A stretch of DNA of 64,000 nt from Nageia nagi. Lineage: Eukaryota > Pinophyta. Where the stretch lies: the NCBI GenBank assembly GCA_050084985.1, contig JBITNC010000002.1, positions 23,808,001 to 23,872,000 of the forward strand, in the 5' to 3' direction. Below, one piece after another: positions 45,191-58,800 of this stretch. Position numbers and translations under genes: made by a program. The notes under the pieces were generated by a model. It saw only the letters and a list, made by a program, of their open reading frames with translations. It was not told where the DNA came from and searched no databases. The stretch's first letter is position 1. Every line of letters begins with the position of its first letter.

Positions 45191-46420
45191 TTCCTATTGG
45201 TAGACTCCCTTCTGAACTTAATGCCACTCAAATGAGGAGATTAAAATTAAATGCACTCAATTACTAGATGATAGAAGATGTATTATATAGAAAAAATCAT
45301 GATGGAATGTTTTTGAGATGCATCCATCCAAAGAAAGTTAAAGAGGTTTTAAAAGAGTTTCATTTAGGTTTGTTCAGAGGCTACTATCAGGATATACCAT
45401 TGTTTCTAAAATTTTATAGGTAGGTTTATGTTGTCCTTCCTTGTACATAGATTTATTTTGAATTGCTAATGAATGTGATGCATGCCATAGATTTATGGGA
45501 AGCAAAATAATGGTAGCCATGCCATTATAGCCTATTACTACAGAAGAGCCTTTCCAACAATGGGGCCTTGAATTTATTGGAATGATAATCCAAGATCCTT
45601 AATTGAAAATAGATTAATCTTGATAGCTACAAATTACTTCACAAGATGGATGGAGGCTTCTGCTACCAAACATCAAGACCAAGATACAATCATCTCTTTT
45701 ATGGAGAAGATTATCACAAGGTTTGGTATCCCATAAACTATTATATTAGATAATGGTCTAGTATTTCTAGGAGCCAAAATTTTAGAGTTTTACCTCAAAT
45801 ATGGTATCTAGTGGAAGACCTCTTCCAACTATTACCCTCAAGGTAACGGATTTACTGAGTTAGTGAATAAAAACTTATTGAGGATCTTGAAGAGGACTAT
45901 AGATAAAAAATAGAAATACTGGGATAAGAAGCTCAACCTAATATAATTAGCTAATTGGATCACCTATAATTCATCAATCAAGAATTCTTCTTATGTCTTA
46001 GTATATGGGAAATGAGCAATGCTAAAATCTCATATTGATTTTCCTACCTTATAGCTACTTAACTAGTATGAGATGAATGATACAAACTCATTTGTAGGTG
46101 AGAATATTTAGTCTTATCTACTTCAATGAACTCCAGGAGAATTTGTATAAAGAAATCCATAAGAAGAATAGTGTGGTTAATATATGGTTTGATAAGAGGT
46201 ATGCATATGATGTCACTTTCAAGCCTAGAGACTTAGTGCTTAAATGGGATTAAGATCATGCCAAGCCTAGTTGTCATCGCAAGTTTGAATCCTTATGATC
46301 TAGCCTATATACTATTCTTCAAGAAATCAAGAAAAATGTGTTCAATTTGAAGGGTTCAGATGGTCAAATCCTTCCTATTACAATCAATGGCTAGCATTTG
46401 AAGTTATATACCATCTATTA
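45191..46420 (+). pseudogene. G1 integrase, decayed
   Basis: The frame from the left of T2 continues here as IGRLPSELNATQMRRLKLNAL, then IEDVLYRKNHDGMFLRCIH. The HHCC finger is partly lost by a frameshift near 45480. The core follows with EEPFQQWGLEFIGMI near 45545, ILIATNYFTRWMEA near 45620, FGIP.TIILDNGLVF near 45720 and YYPQGNGFTELVNKNLLRIL near 45830. The second D (DNG) and the following E region are visible. Many TAG stops come from CAG or TGG codons. This is a standard gypsy integrase with no visible chromodomain. Confidence 0.82.
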
Positions 46421-47217
46421 AATATTTAAGTGTATTATATGTAAGTATTGTATATAATTTAAATGTTAGTTTTTCCATTGCATAGTTTTCAAGGTGGATC
46501 TTGTATTAATTAAGGTAGTTAAATGTCTTTTGATTCATTTTAATCCCATTATATAACCATGCCTTAGCCATTTTTGCCTCCATATTTTCAAGCAATCATG
46601 AGCTTAAGGTTTTCAAAGCTTCTTGTGATCCTTGTCTTTGAACTTGATTTCTCCAGTCGAACCCACATATGCCACTAGAATGAATAAGTCCTTAGTAGCC
46701 CAAAATATAGTTAGAGATAGGAATGATAATTTTGTTATACCAATATATTAATCCATATAGATTTTAAAACCAAACCCTTTGAAGCCAACAATGTCGAAGT
46801 TAATTCCTTATGGAATCTTCTACATAAAATTGACTTGATTATATACTTCATGTGGGATACATGTCACCCATCTCTTGATTTGGTTGAATCCTTAGCTCCT
46901 CTAACCCAAGATAAAATACAAAAGGTCCAAAATAGCTAGGGAACCATGATTCTTAACCTTAGTCATTTTGCCTTGTATAAAGCCCTTTTCGAGCTAGATG
47001 AAAAGAAGCCTTTGATCAATGTGAAAGTGGTTGGATAAGATATAGATAAATACCCACTTGAATGGTTGAACCATTAATTACTAATACCTACTACTAAGAA
47101 AAAGATATTTTATGGGATTTTAGGTTTCAAACCCAACTTGTCTCACCTTATCATGATGATTAAGGTATTATGTGGAGAAAAGGATATCTAGATTATGCAA
47201 CCAGAGCATGTCACCAT
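46421..47217 (+). pseudogene. G1 region downstream of integrase, left part
   Basis: Stop-broken frames suggest former coding sequence, for example FALYKALFELDEKKPLINVK near 46970 and GILGFKPNLSHLIMMIKVL near 47110. I do not recognise a named domain. The sequence is interrupted by T4 at 47217 and resumes at 55873 as AYQEIQNHSRYHQDWYKMVD. Large plant Tat elements often carry an extra frame in this place. Confidence 0.5.
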
Positions 47218-47694
47218 TGTTGGAATGTATAATGCATTATTGTAAATAGATTTATTAAATATTATATCTAAATTCAATAATACTTAAGGGTATTATTTGA
47301 TACCTTAAGTATTTTAGTGAATATAATAATGTAACTTGTCCTACACTCCAAGTCATGAGCATGCCCCTTGGGTCAAAGATGTGCATGTCATGCTTAAGTC
47401 ATCCAAAGAGAGATTTTGGTCTATAAATAGAAGGCTCCCTCTTTGTAATGACACACCAATTGTGAAGTAAGGATATGCTATATGATAGAAGTGTAGGAAT
47501 TGAGATTAGGACAATTGTAAGAGAGTTGTATTTGTGAGAGAAGTAAAGATCTAGTTAGTGGATGCACTCCTAGTCGGAGGAACCACTTTACATCTTGTGT
47601 TGTGAGATTGCTTTGTGTATTTATTGGATGCAATTATGATCTTTCATGTGATCTTGGTAGTTTAGAAATTATATTGTTAATGTTAGTTCCTTCA
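47218..47694 (+). repeat. T4 5' LTR
   Basis: It runs TGTTGGAATG...GTTCCTTCA, 477 bp. TATAAATA is at 47422-47429. The U3 hairpin at 47279-47313 pairs AATACTTAAGG with CCTTAAGTATT with one bulged G further in. The degraded primer site GTGTTATTAGAG follows it. Confidence 0.92.
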
Positions 47695-50600
47695 AAGTGT
47701 TATTAGAGTATGCTTGAAGGCCCCTCTTCACATCCTTGGAGTTAAGGCTCTACATCTTCATCTTGGAGGTCCTCATTCTTTATCCTTCACTCCATTGAGA
47801 GGTAAAAGTGATTTAAGGTATAATCTCACTTATCTCAATCTTGATTTACTTAACATAGCAACATATTTTCATTGCATACTAACATGTATTATTGTTAGTA
47901 TTCCTATCATATTGCTATAATTTTTGCATAGATTTTATTATTTTTGAGGGTTTTTATTATCAAAAGTTGAGTATGTGTGTGTGTGTGTGTGTCTATATAT
48001 ATATATATATTCCTTCAAATTTACATGCAAATATTTTATAGCAACATATTTTGTAAAATTGTTAATCTTGAAATTACCCATTATAATACCATATTTTGCA
48101 TACCTTTGTTTTTATATTATAGTTGAGTATATGAAAATTACAATTGTTTTTGCTCCTTTTATTGATATTTCATATTTCTTATTGAGGAGGAGAAATTTTC
48201 CTTTCAATATTTGTAATCTAATTACACAAATTGTAACCATATATAGTGGCTTCACATAAACATTTTTTTAAACCTATTTTAAATGTATATATATTGAGAT
48301 CCATATATCTATATTTACCTTTGTATGGCTAGCATCTATTTTTGGTTTTATTTACAAATAAACAAAAATTCAAATCCTTCACATGACTTTGCACTTCTAT
48401 TTTTGTTTTTATGGGTAGCATCTATTTTTATTTTTTCAACCTCGTAATGAATACTTATAGTCTAGGCTATTCATAGTGACTATCTATATTGCCCAAGAGG
48501 AATGAACAATGCCTTGGTAGGCTATGGAGAAACCTTTGCAAACATGAGGCTTGACCATCTTGAAATATTTTTGTTAACAAAGGGCAACTATAATGGCTAC
48601 TACATCTGCTACCACTCTGCACCATTGAATCCATTTTCTATATGCTACCATTCTTCTATACAAGAATCTACTTCAATATGTAAAATTCCAAACTTGAAAC
48701 CAAAATTTACATCTCATGTCCAATTTCAAAACAAATATCACCAACAATCTCATTTTTGCCATATTAACTCTTTCTCTCCACCACCACCATGGCTCAGCCA
48801 GATCCATTGATTCCCTTCCTATTGCTTGATGTAAGTCCCCTAGTTTTAGCTAGCCTGTTGATTGGTTTTAGCTAGTCTATTATTTGGGATATATCCTTGT
48901 AATACCATGTTCAGTAATCAACATACATGGTTACATAGGCTATTACTTCTTGATCATTTTCCTCTCTCAAGGGGGAGAAGTGACCCTCCTCTCTGTATCT
49001 CATGAATTTAGGTGCTACTTGTAACATCTCTTATTGCACTTTCATCCTATGAATAAGTTCAAACTCATACAACCTCTAATGACATTTTAGAAGCCTACCA
49101 TGAAGCTAAGTTTCTCTGCACCCTTCCTCTCTCTTAGCCTCTCTAGACCTTTATCCGCCATTGTTAACCAAGACAACATGCCATGCATTTTTAGATCCTC
49201 CTTGTACTGAGTCTATACTACTGTCAGTGATGCTATCTTAATCCAAGCTCTTACGATATTAATGCCTATGACTTTTTGTTCTAGTCATGCATGATATTCA
49301 CCAAATTTTGCCTCCTTCTTAGAAATCATAAGATCAATGTTCCCACATGACTTTACTAGATTTTTCTTCACCATCTCTAGTAAATTGATGCACAAGTGGT
49401 AGAGGTGGATTAATCCCTCCAATACTTCACACCATTTTACTAGATCGTGGACCCTCCTCTCCATCCATTTTTATCTTCCCCAACTATCTCTTCATGCTTT
49501 ACGACCTAAAATATATGGTATTAACATCTAACATAATAGTTTTGCACCTCTCATGTTGCCAAGTCACTCCCACCACTTTTTTAGTTTTTCCATAGACACC
49601 TACTTCATGTCTTATTTTTCCATCTTGCATTTCGTCACATTTTTTATTTTTCCAAGCCCACTTACCTCAACTTTGCCATTTGTTTTTCAAAAGGTAAAGT
49701 AAAATACTCATCTTTTTTTAAGGGCTCTCATTTTTAAATACAAAGGAGGAAGTGATGAGTATTTTACTTAAAATAAAGATTATGCATGCTTAATATTTTC
49801 TTAGAACTTAATTTTTGGTGATACTAGCTTAAGGACTTAAAATTTAAGTCACACATGCATACTTATGACTTAAAATCTTTTGAAGATTCATGCTTATGAA
49901 TTAAAATTTTTATACATGCTTATGCATGATTATGCCTCTTAAATTCTAGTTCTTATAAATAAATAATGCATGCTTAAGTTTTGGATTGATGCATACTTAT
50001 TTAATTTAATCATGCATACTTATGGATTGATGAATGCTCTTATGCAAAGTTAATGGACTTGTGCAAAATAAGAATTGATGTAAAGATGTCCTTTAGGGGT
50101 TAGTAAATAAAACACATTAGACACTTAGGTTTTGAGTTGTTGAATGTATGATATTTTACTTATGCTCTTTTATGTTTCACATTTTTTTTATTTATTTACT
50201 TATGCAAACATTGATATGAGCAACCCCTAAAATGAACACATCCACATGTACATTTCACAACATGACTTGTTTAGGGAGCCATGAGGTGAGGACAGGTGGA
50301 CTAAATCCTTTAATTTGATGATCCAAATGGTGAAAATTCCATACTACTTAATTGCCACTAAGTCCTCTGTTGGTCTAGATTTAACTCTAGTAGGTGGACA
50401 GGTATGTGTGTAGTGATACCACATATCCACATCTCTATTTATGGATTATCTTAATAACCTAGGAGGACAACTTGAAACCTAATCAAGATTAATAATTTGG
50501 CTAATCCAATAAATATTAAAACCTTGAAAAATAGCTCATACATCTCCTTATGAGAGTATATTGCTGCCCAAGGGGAACTGGTTGAAGATTGGTAGGACCT

Positions 50601-50820
50601 GGGCTCCTCTTGTGTGGGCATCTAGGTGAAGGCCTAATTTAGACAAGACAACAAGCCTCAACCATGTCACTTTATATTCAATGGTGTTCTTTTTTATACT
50701 ATTCTATGGTGATTTGTTCTACAAGCATAAGGTTTCACTCATCCTTGTTTACTAGCATTATTCTATTTTATGTGTGTCATTGTTTATGATGTCTTTAAAT
50801 TAAAATTATTGTATTTGCAG
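47695..50820 (+). other. T4 long leader
   Basis: It starts with the family leader block and a possible splice donor, GAG then GTAAAA at 47802. It then holds (GT)n at 47974-47992, (TA)n at 47994-48010, unrecognised AT-rich sequence and leader repeat R. It ends with a splice-acceptor-like TTGTATTTGCAG at 50809-50820. The open frames at 47714-47920, 47975-48259 and 48502-48810 have no recognisable domain. Confidence 0.5.
50096..50665 (+). repeat. Leader repeat R, copy in T4
   Basis: It aligns with 10380-10945 in T1 in the same orientation. CCCTAAAATGAACACAT, CACAACATGACTTGTTTAGG and GGGCATCTAGGTGAAGGCC are the clearest shared blocks. Confidence 0.75.
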
Positions 50821-53170
50821 CTTATCTTGAGAACTTGGAACTTTATCCAATACACGATTTACAAGATAGAAACAAAAATAATATTTCTAAAAAGTTCCAC
50901 TTACATGACCAAGTGGATAGCCAAACTAAGTAGAATCATGATTGGGAGAGTTGGATTTAGAACTCTTAGGATCTGTGATAGAAAAATTAGGTATATGGAA
51001 TAACGCATCACAAGTAATCAGAGCAAAATGACACCTAATGTCAAAAAATGGGTAGTACACCCATTGATACCCTTCTCACATTAGTTATGACACATAAGTG
51101 GACTCCCAATAAAGATCTTTTCACCATACTATAAGCATAATAGTATAAGGGTGATAGTCCTCATGAGGATGCAACCTTGAAGGACATACATAGTACAAAA
51201 AATGGAAGATAAAAGGTGTCCATGAATAATAAAGAATGATCTTCCATTTCTAGTTCTAAAAATAGATAAGTGTGAGTATGAGGCACAACTACTCAACATC
51301 CTCTAAGTGATGGATAAAGCAAATTTCCCATCGATGGAGACTTCGATCACCTTGTATGCGAACTAGGTTTTGTCACACCATAGTCTACAATGCAGTGTAA
51401 GCACATTGTGAGACTCAACCTTGAATACATAGATAAAGAACATCTTGGCGAAGATCTACATGTAGACCTTGTAAAATGGTCATATCCATGATGATTGACA
51501 AAGTGAGTCAACTCTCTCTAAAGGTTTCATACACAAGTGAAAATGATGATGATCAACTAGAATATAATGAATTTATAGAATTCCAAACTAACTAGATCAT
51601 CGATCATAAATGGGAACATTAAAATGGATCAACCATACAAGCATAATAACCAAGGTGACCTCATCCTTATTTTATTACAATGTTAGAAAAGATTCCCACT
51701 GACAAGCCCAAGTGGGTGGTGCTTATGATCTGATTAATGCTAGTCTAGTACATGATCACCAAAATCCTAAGAACTAGCATCTTCAAATATGCTAGAGTCA
51801 GATGTGTCCAAACCCAAAATATATTGATGTGAAAGAGTTAGAAAGTGATAAGAAAATGAAAATCAATGGCACAAAATATGATGTTCACCTTGGTAAGCAA
51901 TGCGAAAAGAGCACATGGATGACCATTGAAGCCCATGATGACAAACTGCCCATGCAACAGTGAGTGGTTCAAAATACTCCTATGGATGTAGGTATGGTGG
52001 TCCAATGTAGTGTACAAATTGCAATAGATAGTGATTGAATGAAGTATAAACCATTATACACCATGTCTAATCAAGCCTACTAAGCAAATGAAATAATTTA
52101 TGAACATGATCCTCATGATTGAGATGAAAAATCATGCAAATCCCATAATGATCATATGAGTACAATTGCAAAAATACTAGCATTGTTGCAATAAAACCTC
52201 AGATATGATCAAAGCATGATTTTCTAAAGTTGCATGAACACTATGATGCACTATGTTGTTTTCAACATCACTTGGTAAGGCATCAAATTAAGACACATCC
52301 ATGATGGATAATAGCTCAAATCATAAATGCAAAGCATCGAATGACAAGTGTGAGTCATTTTTGACTAATTATAATGCATATGATTTGATATATTCAAACT
52401 GTAATAATTATGACAACTGGAGAAAAATATTTGTGATGATAAAATATCTCACCTACCACTCATTTAATTGAGTGAATTCATATGCATCATGTCATGTTAG
52501 GATGACAATAATGATAGTACCACTAAGCTGTGTAATGATTAAGTCATCACTATGCTATTTTTCTCTCTCCTCTTGACTATTAAATTGGGTAGTTTATTCA
52601 TGAATGATAGGTTAAACATCATGAATCCCATAGATAATTTTATTACACACATGGAAGTTCTTTCCTAAGTTCTAACATGGAAACAAACATATGGGCAAAC
52701 TTAGACAATGCCTACCTTTGCCATGAACTGGTTGCTACAAAGGCTAAGATGGAGATAATGGCCCAAGATTATGATATGCTACTACAAGAGAAAGCTATAT
52801 GTATACAAAATTACTATGAACACTTGGTTGAGCATAATAAACTACTAGCTAAGTAAAATATGTGGCAATTACAAACCAAAGAGATTGAGACACAACTTAG
52901 GCATGATGCAAGTAATAGCTACTATGGAATGCGATGATTAAAAGTACAATGGAAGCAAAGGGTTTTCCAATATAAGGCTATCCTTTTTCACTTTGGTATT
53001 CACATTATAGAGGACATAGCATCTCAACCTTCTATGGGTCCTACCGTAGTTGACCCACAATCTCAATCATAGCAATCAACTACTCTAGTATGGAATGGAC
53101 ATTCCTACACCAAACCACATGTTCTTTATTCACCAAGTCCCATTTTGAAGTAGGGTTGGTGACATATCCC
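50821..53170 (+). other. T4 interior without recognisable gag or pol
   Basis: Stops occur in all frames. A stop-interrupted stretch at 52664-52920 could encode NAYLCHELVATKAKMEIMAQ and then LLQEKAI, a Glu/Lys/Gln-rich sequence with coiled-coil character. The first open frame (50770-51003) has no named domain. A GGGGGAGTATTGG block near 53171 looks like a second polypurine tract. I cannot assign a function. Confidence 0.5.
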
Positions 53171-53446
53171 TCTAGGGGGAGTATTGGTTGAATTATTATT
53201 GAATTATTTATTGGCTATTGTAACATCTATGCAAACTTTTCCAAATCCAAGCAAGTTCTTGATGACACAATTGTAGCTCTATTCATCTACATTTTGTTGT
53301 TACTTCCATGATGGGAAGGTGGATCCATTTTTAGATGGATTATGTTACATTACTAAATCCAAGTCTCTTTTGTTGATGGCATTGTACATGCATCTTTTGT
53401 TGACTTTGTGTTGTATAGTGTTGATTTTGTTGTACACCTTCATGGT

Positions 53447-54310
53447 AAGTTCGCTCTATGTGAGGAACTTGTTGTACAACTTGGCCACTCTCTAAATCCA
53501 AGTCTCTTTTGTTGATGGCTTTATGTTGTATCATGTTGATTTTGTTGTACACTTTCATGGTAAGTTCACTCTATGTGAGGAACTTGTTGTACAACGTGGG
53601 CCTCTTTTGCACTATTCAGTTATCCATATGTGAGTACTCATATGTGCATACTCTATTTTTGGCTTATCTTGCACTATTTAGTTATCCATATGTGAGGAAC
53701 TGTTATGTGTCTTTTGGCACTATTCAGTTATCCATATGAGAGAAATTTGTATGTGCATATTCTATTTTTGGTCATTCTAGCACTATTCAGTTATCCACAT
53801 GAGAGGAACTCTTATGTGTCATTTGGCATTGTTCAGTTATCCATATGTGAGAAACTCGTATATGCATGCTATCTTTGTAATGATAATCAACACATGTTTT
53901 ATATACAATAGGTGACTATAAGTATTAGCTTGGCATCCTCTATGATGACTTATAGTGCACCATATATCTAAGTATCTTTCATTAACTATAAGTATTGGCT
54001 TGGCATCTCCATGATGACTTATAGTGCAACATAAATCCAAGTATCTTTCATTGACTATAAGTATTGGTTGCCATCTCCATGATGATTTATAGTGCAACAT
54101 AAATCCAAGTATCTTTTGTTTACTATAAGTATTGGCTTGGCATCTTTGTGATGACTTATAGTGCAACATAAATCCAAGTATCTTTCATTGACTATAAGTA
54201 TGGGCTTGGCATCTCTGTGATGACTTATAGTGCAACATAAATCCAAGTATATTTTGGTGACTATAAGCATTGGCTTGGCATCTCCGTGATGGATTATAAT
54301 GCACTTATGG
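53447..54310 (+). other. T4 3' hairpin arrays
   Basis: Two type-i units (53447-53470 and 53562-53585) have arms AAGTTC and GAACTT. From about 53610 to 53870 at least five type-ii units with CAGTTATCCATATG.GAGG follow. From 53914 to 54310 six type-iii units with a period near 69 bp carry ACTATAAGT and ACTTATAGT arms around GGCATC...GATG. Five of the six keep the outer stem, one of them through a G-T pair, and all keep the inner CATC/GATG stem. The open frames here on both strands are by-products of the repeats. Confidence 0.8.
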
Positions 54311-55383
54311 CCACACTCTTTTCTTCTTCCATGACAATGGAAGATCCTTCCATGATGATGGAATATTGATCCATGATGATGGATTCTTTACATATGGTTG
54401 ATAAAATTTGAATCATTTCGATTGATTCATGCTATTGATTTCATCATTTTCCTCTTAACTTGTAGCATGGTTAAGATGGACTTCTACTTGGCTCACTCTT
54501 GGTAAAGTCAAGTTTATTTGTGTGATATCTTGACTCAATCTTGGCAAAGTCAAGTTTCTTTGTTGTGGCATCTTGACTCCCTCTTGGTAAATTCAAGCTT
54601 ATTTATTATGCCTTGTTGACTCCCTCTTAGTCCAGTCAAGTGTATTTTGTGTGCAATCTTGGTTACTCCTGGTATAGTCATATTTTTGTATGGCACCTTA
54701 TGGCTTTATGCATCTTATTGTGGTACTTAATATGGCATTTTATGCCTTCTGATATTTGTTTTTCTTGTAACTCTTGGTGTCCATCTTGGTCACATTTGCC
54801 TTTTCTTCATGGCATGATATCATGTATTTATTTGATGAAGTTGTCATCAAGGGGGAGAACTTGTCTGGTTGGTCATATTATTTTGATGACACTCCTCATA
54901 TATAACAAATACACAAGTGCACAAGTGATAGTGCACATATCTTGATATATGCACAAGTGATACTCTTAGATATCATACTTGATTATTTATGTCATCCTTG
55001 TTGTTGTGCATTTATGATGCTTTATTATGATCAATATATGGATAGTGTGATTCATCTATCTTTGTTGATATGAATATGATGCATCTAACTAATCTTGTTA
55101 TTTGATCTACTTATGACTTGTAGGTTTCTTTGAGATTGCAGGTTGCTTACCTCAAGTATGTAGGCTCTTTGAGACTCTTCAAACTTCTAGTTGGATGACT
55201 ACTTCATGTACATTAAAACCAATTGTGGTTAATGATTGTATTTGGTAAAGTAGTGAATATCAAACTAAATCTTTATTACTTCACAAATATGTAAAAATTT
55301 CTCATCTCCATTGTATCTATTTGGAGAAGAACTCTCTTACTTTCTCTTCTTCTTCTCTCTTACTCATTCTATCCCAATATTGC
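54311..55383 (+). other. T4 3' tract before the polypurine tract
   Basis: It contains degenerate repeats with TTGACTC.CTCTTGG.AA.GTCAAG near 54480-54640 and then sequence homologous to the T1 and T2 3' tracts, ending in CCCAATATTGCATTAAGG. The frame at 54640-54945 is not a recognised gene. Confidence 0.5.
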
Positions 55384-55395
55384 ATTAAGGGGGAG
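55384..55395 (+). other. T4 polypurine tract
   Basis: TTAAGGGGGAG precedes the 3' LTR start TGTTGG, as in T1 and T2. Confidence 0.85.
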
Positions 55396-55872
55396 TGTTG
55401 GAATGTATAATGCATTATTGTAAATAGATGTATTAAATATTTTATGTAAATTCACTAATACTTAAGGGTATTATTTGATACCTTAAGTGTTTTAGTGAAT
55501 ATAATAATATAACTTATCCTACACTCCAAGTCATGAGCATTCCCCTTGGGTCAAAGATATGCATGTCATGCTTAGGTCATACAAAGAGAAATTTTGGTCT
55601 ATAAATAGAAGGCTTCCTCTTTGTAATGACACACCAATTTTGGAGTAAGGATATGCTATAGGATATAAGTGTAGGAGTTGAGATTAGGATAATTGTAAGA
55701 GAGTTGTATTTGTGAGAGAAGTAAAGATCTAGTTAGTGGATGTACTCCTAGTTGGAGGAACCACTTTACATCTTGTGTTGTGAGATTGCTTTATGCATTT
55801 GTTGGATGTAATTATGAGCTTTCATGTGATATTGATAGCTTAAAAATTATATTATTAATGTTAGTTTCTTAA
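55396..55872 (+). repeat. T4 3' LTR
   Basis: It is 477 bp, the same length as the 5' copy, with TATAAATA at 55600-55607. It ends TTTCTTAA where the 5' copy ends TTCCTTCA. Confidence 0.92.
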
Positions 55873-58800
55873 ACCACGGCATACCAAGAAATACAAAATC
55901 ATTCTAGGTACCACCAGGATTGGTACAAGATGGTTGATGATAAGCTAGCCATAATATTAGTGAATGAAGAAAGGTTGAATGAGTATCATTACCCTTCCTT
56001 ACTTTGTTGGATACTACTTCATCAACATCTAGAGGTCTTCCTAGACCTACAGCTAGCTAATACAAACAAGAATGGAAATCCTTGAAGGGTGGATGAATCA
56101 AATTAGGTACTTAATATAAACATCTCATAATACGATTTTATGAGATACTACCTCTTCCTTGCCTTGAATTTTATTTTCGACATAGTTCATCCTAGATTGT
56201 CCAAATTGGTGATGATCAATTTGAAGTAGGGGAAACTCTGAAAGGGTGATGTCTATTTTACCAAGAATTATATAGTTATCATTTTGAATGGATTCTATGA
56301 AAAACCCATGAAGCTTCCATTTTTTATTTCGAACTAGATCTTTAGAATGGAAGTGTTGAGGTAGGAAGATCATGTGGAAACATCATGGGGAGTCCAAAAA
56401 GGGAAAATTGGTACTATACACATATGCTCTAGTCTTCAATTCAATTTAGGCCTTCAATAAATCTTGTTTTGAGTCCCTCATGGCCAAAATAGAGAAATTG
56501 TAGTTGCAAAAAAATTTAGTGTCTTAGCCATATAACCCCTTGGCAATCTTCATAGCTCATTTGAAGATGGAAAATTCAAAATCCTTGGATATAATTAGAG
56601 TGTCAATGGAAAAATTCAAAAATTCCAAGAACAAATCTAAACATGGGCCAATTCCAAATGTCCTGCTAGATAATTCTTGCTTTGCTTTGTGGAGATAGAG
56701 GTACACCATGAATATTGAATATTCCTCTACCTCATATAGAGATATCAGCTTTCCCAAGGCTCTCCAAAAAAACCTTGATAACTCAAAGTATCCATAACAC
56801 AAGAAGAGATATTTTGAATAATACCATATGAAAATCAAGTAAAAGTCCTTGCAATGGATGTGCAATCAAGATAATTCATTCTCAAATGCCTATGATAAGG
56901 AATATTACATAGGACAACTAGAGATACACAAAAGAAGTTTGGAATGGTAGATAAGGTTCCACAAAATGTAAAAGGAAAGCATTTTTTAACCACTAAGGAG
57001 CTAGGAATATTGGAAAAATAAAAGAAATAATATAAATAGGCTATCATGCCTAAACAAAAGTTGCTCTCTTCCTCCATGAAGGCTAGTATCATAGGCTAAG
57101 TTAATGATAAGGTAATATCAGAGGAGGAAAAGGATTATCTAAAGGAGCTAGAGAGGAAATTTGCAAAGGAGGATGAAAAGAAGAGACAAGAATAAGAAAA
57201 GAAAGATGTTTCTCTAGCCAAAAAGATATAAAAATAAGAATCCCCATTGAAAAAGAATATAATCCAAAAGAGAATGAATCCCCTGAAGGAAACTTTGAAG
57301 AAAATGAAGAAAGGGTGTAATCCTCCCAAAAAGCCTCTTCCATAAAAGTTGATCCTATAAGGTTCAATCATAGAGAGTGATGATCTAGGAGATGAAAAAC
57401 TATAATATGGTGAGAGTAAAGACTTTGAGTCTACACAACCTTTTCAAATGTACAAAATGAGGAGGAGCCTTAGGAAAACACCTTCACCAAAGGCTATTCT
57501 AGTGTTAACTCTCCACCCCATTCCCTTCCAACAAGCCCATAGCACACCATATCATCAAGTGATAAATCAAAGAATGAAGACATGGTTGTAACTATGGTAC
57601 CCCCTATATCTATCAAGAAAATTGATGCTACATCTTATCCCATGGATTATAATAGCATTGAAAAATCCAATAAGGAGTGATTCGAGAAGCACCATAAGGA
57701 GAAAAAGGTTCAAGGATGGATCCAATTGGATACTATGATTGATATCTGAAATTAAGTATTGGAAATCTTAGGGATAAGAATTGATGTTAAATTTGAACAA
57801 CCTGATGATGCCAAATGCATATATCTTTAGTTGATATTAGATAAAATCAATTACATGGAAAAGAGGTAGATAATGAGGATCATAATAACTTTGATGAATG
57901 TTGATGTTAGAATGCTAGAAAAGAAAGTATATAAGTTGGAGAAGTTACAAGCTACAACAATTGAAGAAGAACAATTCCACCTCAAGTAGATCAATCTTTT
58001 GAACTGGTAAATTCAAAAACTAAGGAAGAAAAAAAATCCTTCAAATTAGCTAAGGTGGTGGAAGAGAGAGAGAAAGATCTCAAAGTTAAGGGTATAGAAT
58101 TGTTAATGAAGAATGCCTGGATCTAGGCCTTAGAGTTAGAAGTAGATGCATTGAATGTTACTCTTAAAAGAAAAGAGATAGAGTACAAGTACTTGGAGGA
58201 AGAAAAGAATAAACTTAAAGATGACCTAAAGGCTACACAAGATGCAAATGCAAAAAGAAGTGTATACATGAAACTAGCAGCTAAAAATTTTGAAAAAATA
58301 AATACTGAGTTAGAAGAAAATTTGAAGAGCAAAGATCAAATTCCTCTAGCCCAAAGCATACACATACTAGTGAAAGCAAGTTTTCCCATTGATATGTTGA
58401 AGAGCATAAAGTTCAAATACTGAGGTAAGGTGATTCCCATTTTAGGCTTGTTGAACCCAATTCAAGAATATGTGCTATACTATGAATAGAATATGGACGA
58501 GTATAAAATTGGGTTTGATCTGAAGAGTAAAATCATGAAGATGTTAGTGGAAAATAATGAAATAATCAAGATAATAAATCAGAAGGATATTTCAAACACC
58601 AACATTAGTAATATTCATGACAAATTTTTGGCCATCTTAGAAGGTGGTCCATTTACAAGAATAAATGTATAAAATCACTCAAGGTGGAATTGAAAAAATT
58701 CAATGGAACCCTAATGGTTTTTAATAGAAATAAGATGCTTCTCATGTATAAGAGAGATAAAATTGTATATACCTTAGATGAAATGAAGGCATTTTGTGAT

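Larger units (their letters stand above)
47218..55872 (+). mobile_element. T4: non-autonomous copia-family element inside G1
   Basis: It has LTRs of 477 bp at both ends (by eye about 7 percent diverged), flanked by ACCAT (47213-47217) and ACCAC (55873-55877). A degraded primer site, the family leader repeat R, the 3' hairpin arrays and a polypurine tract are present. No gag, protease, integrase, RT or RNase H motif is recognisable in 7.7 kb of interior. The ends match the T1/T2 family, so it would have depended on their enzymes. It resembles a large retrotransposon derivative (LARD). Confidence 0.83.

Noticed and set aside
53340-54270. Minus-strand and plus-strand proteins with internal repeats
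   Set aside because: They are translations of the tandem hairpin arrays. The frame persists only because the unit length happens to avoid stops, and no known domain appears.
56125-57371. Cluster of minus-strand open frames, possibly a membrane protein gene
   Set aside because: The plus strand carries the decayed G1 3' coding region here, and the minus frames are rich in Phe/Leu because they complement A-rich sequence. There is no conserved domain or start context.
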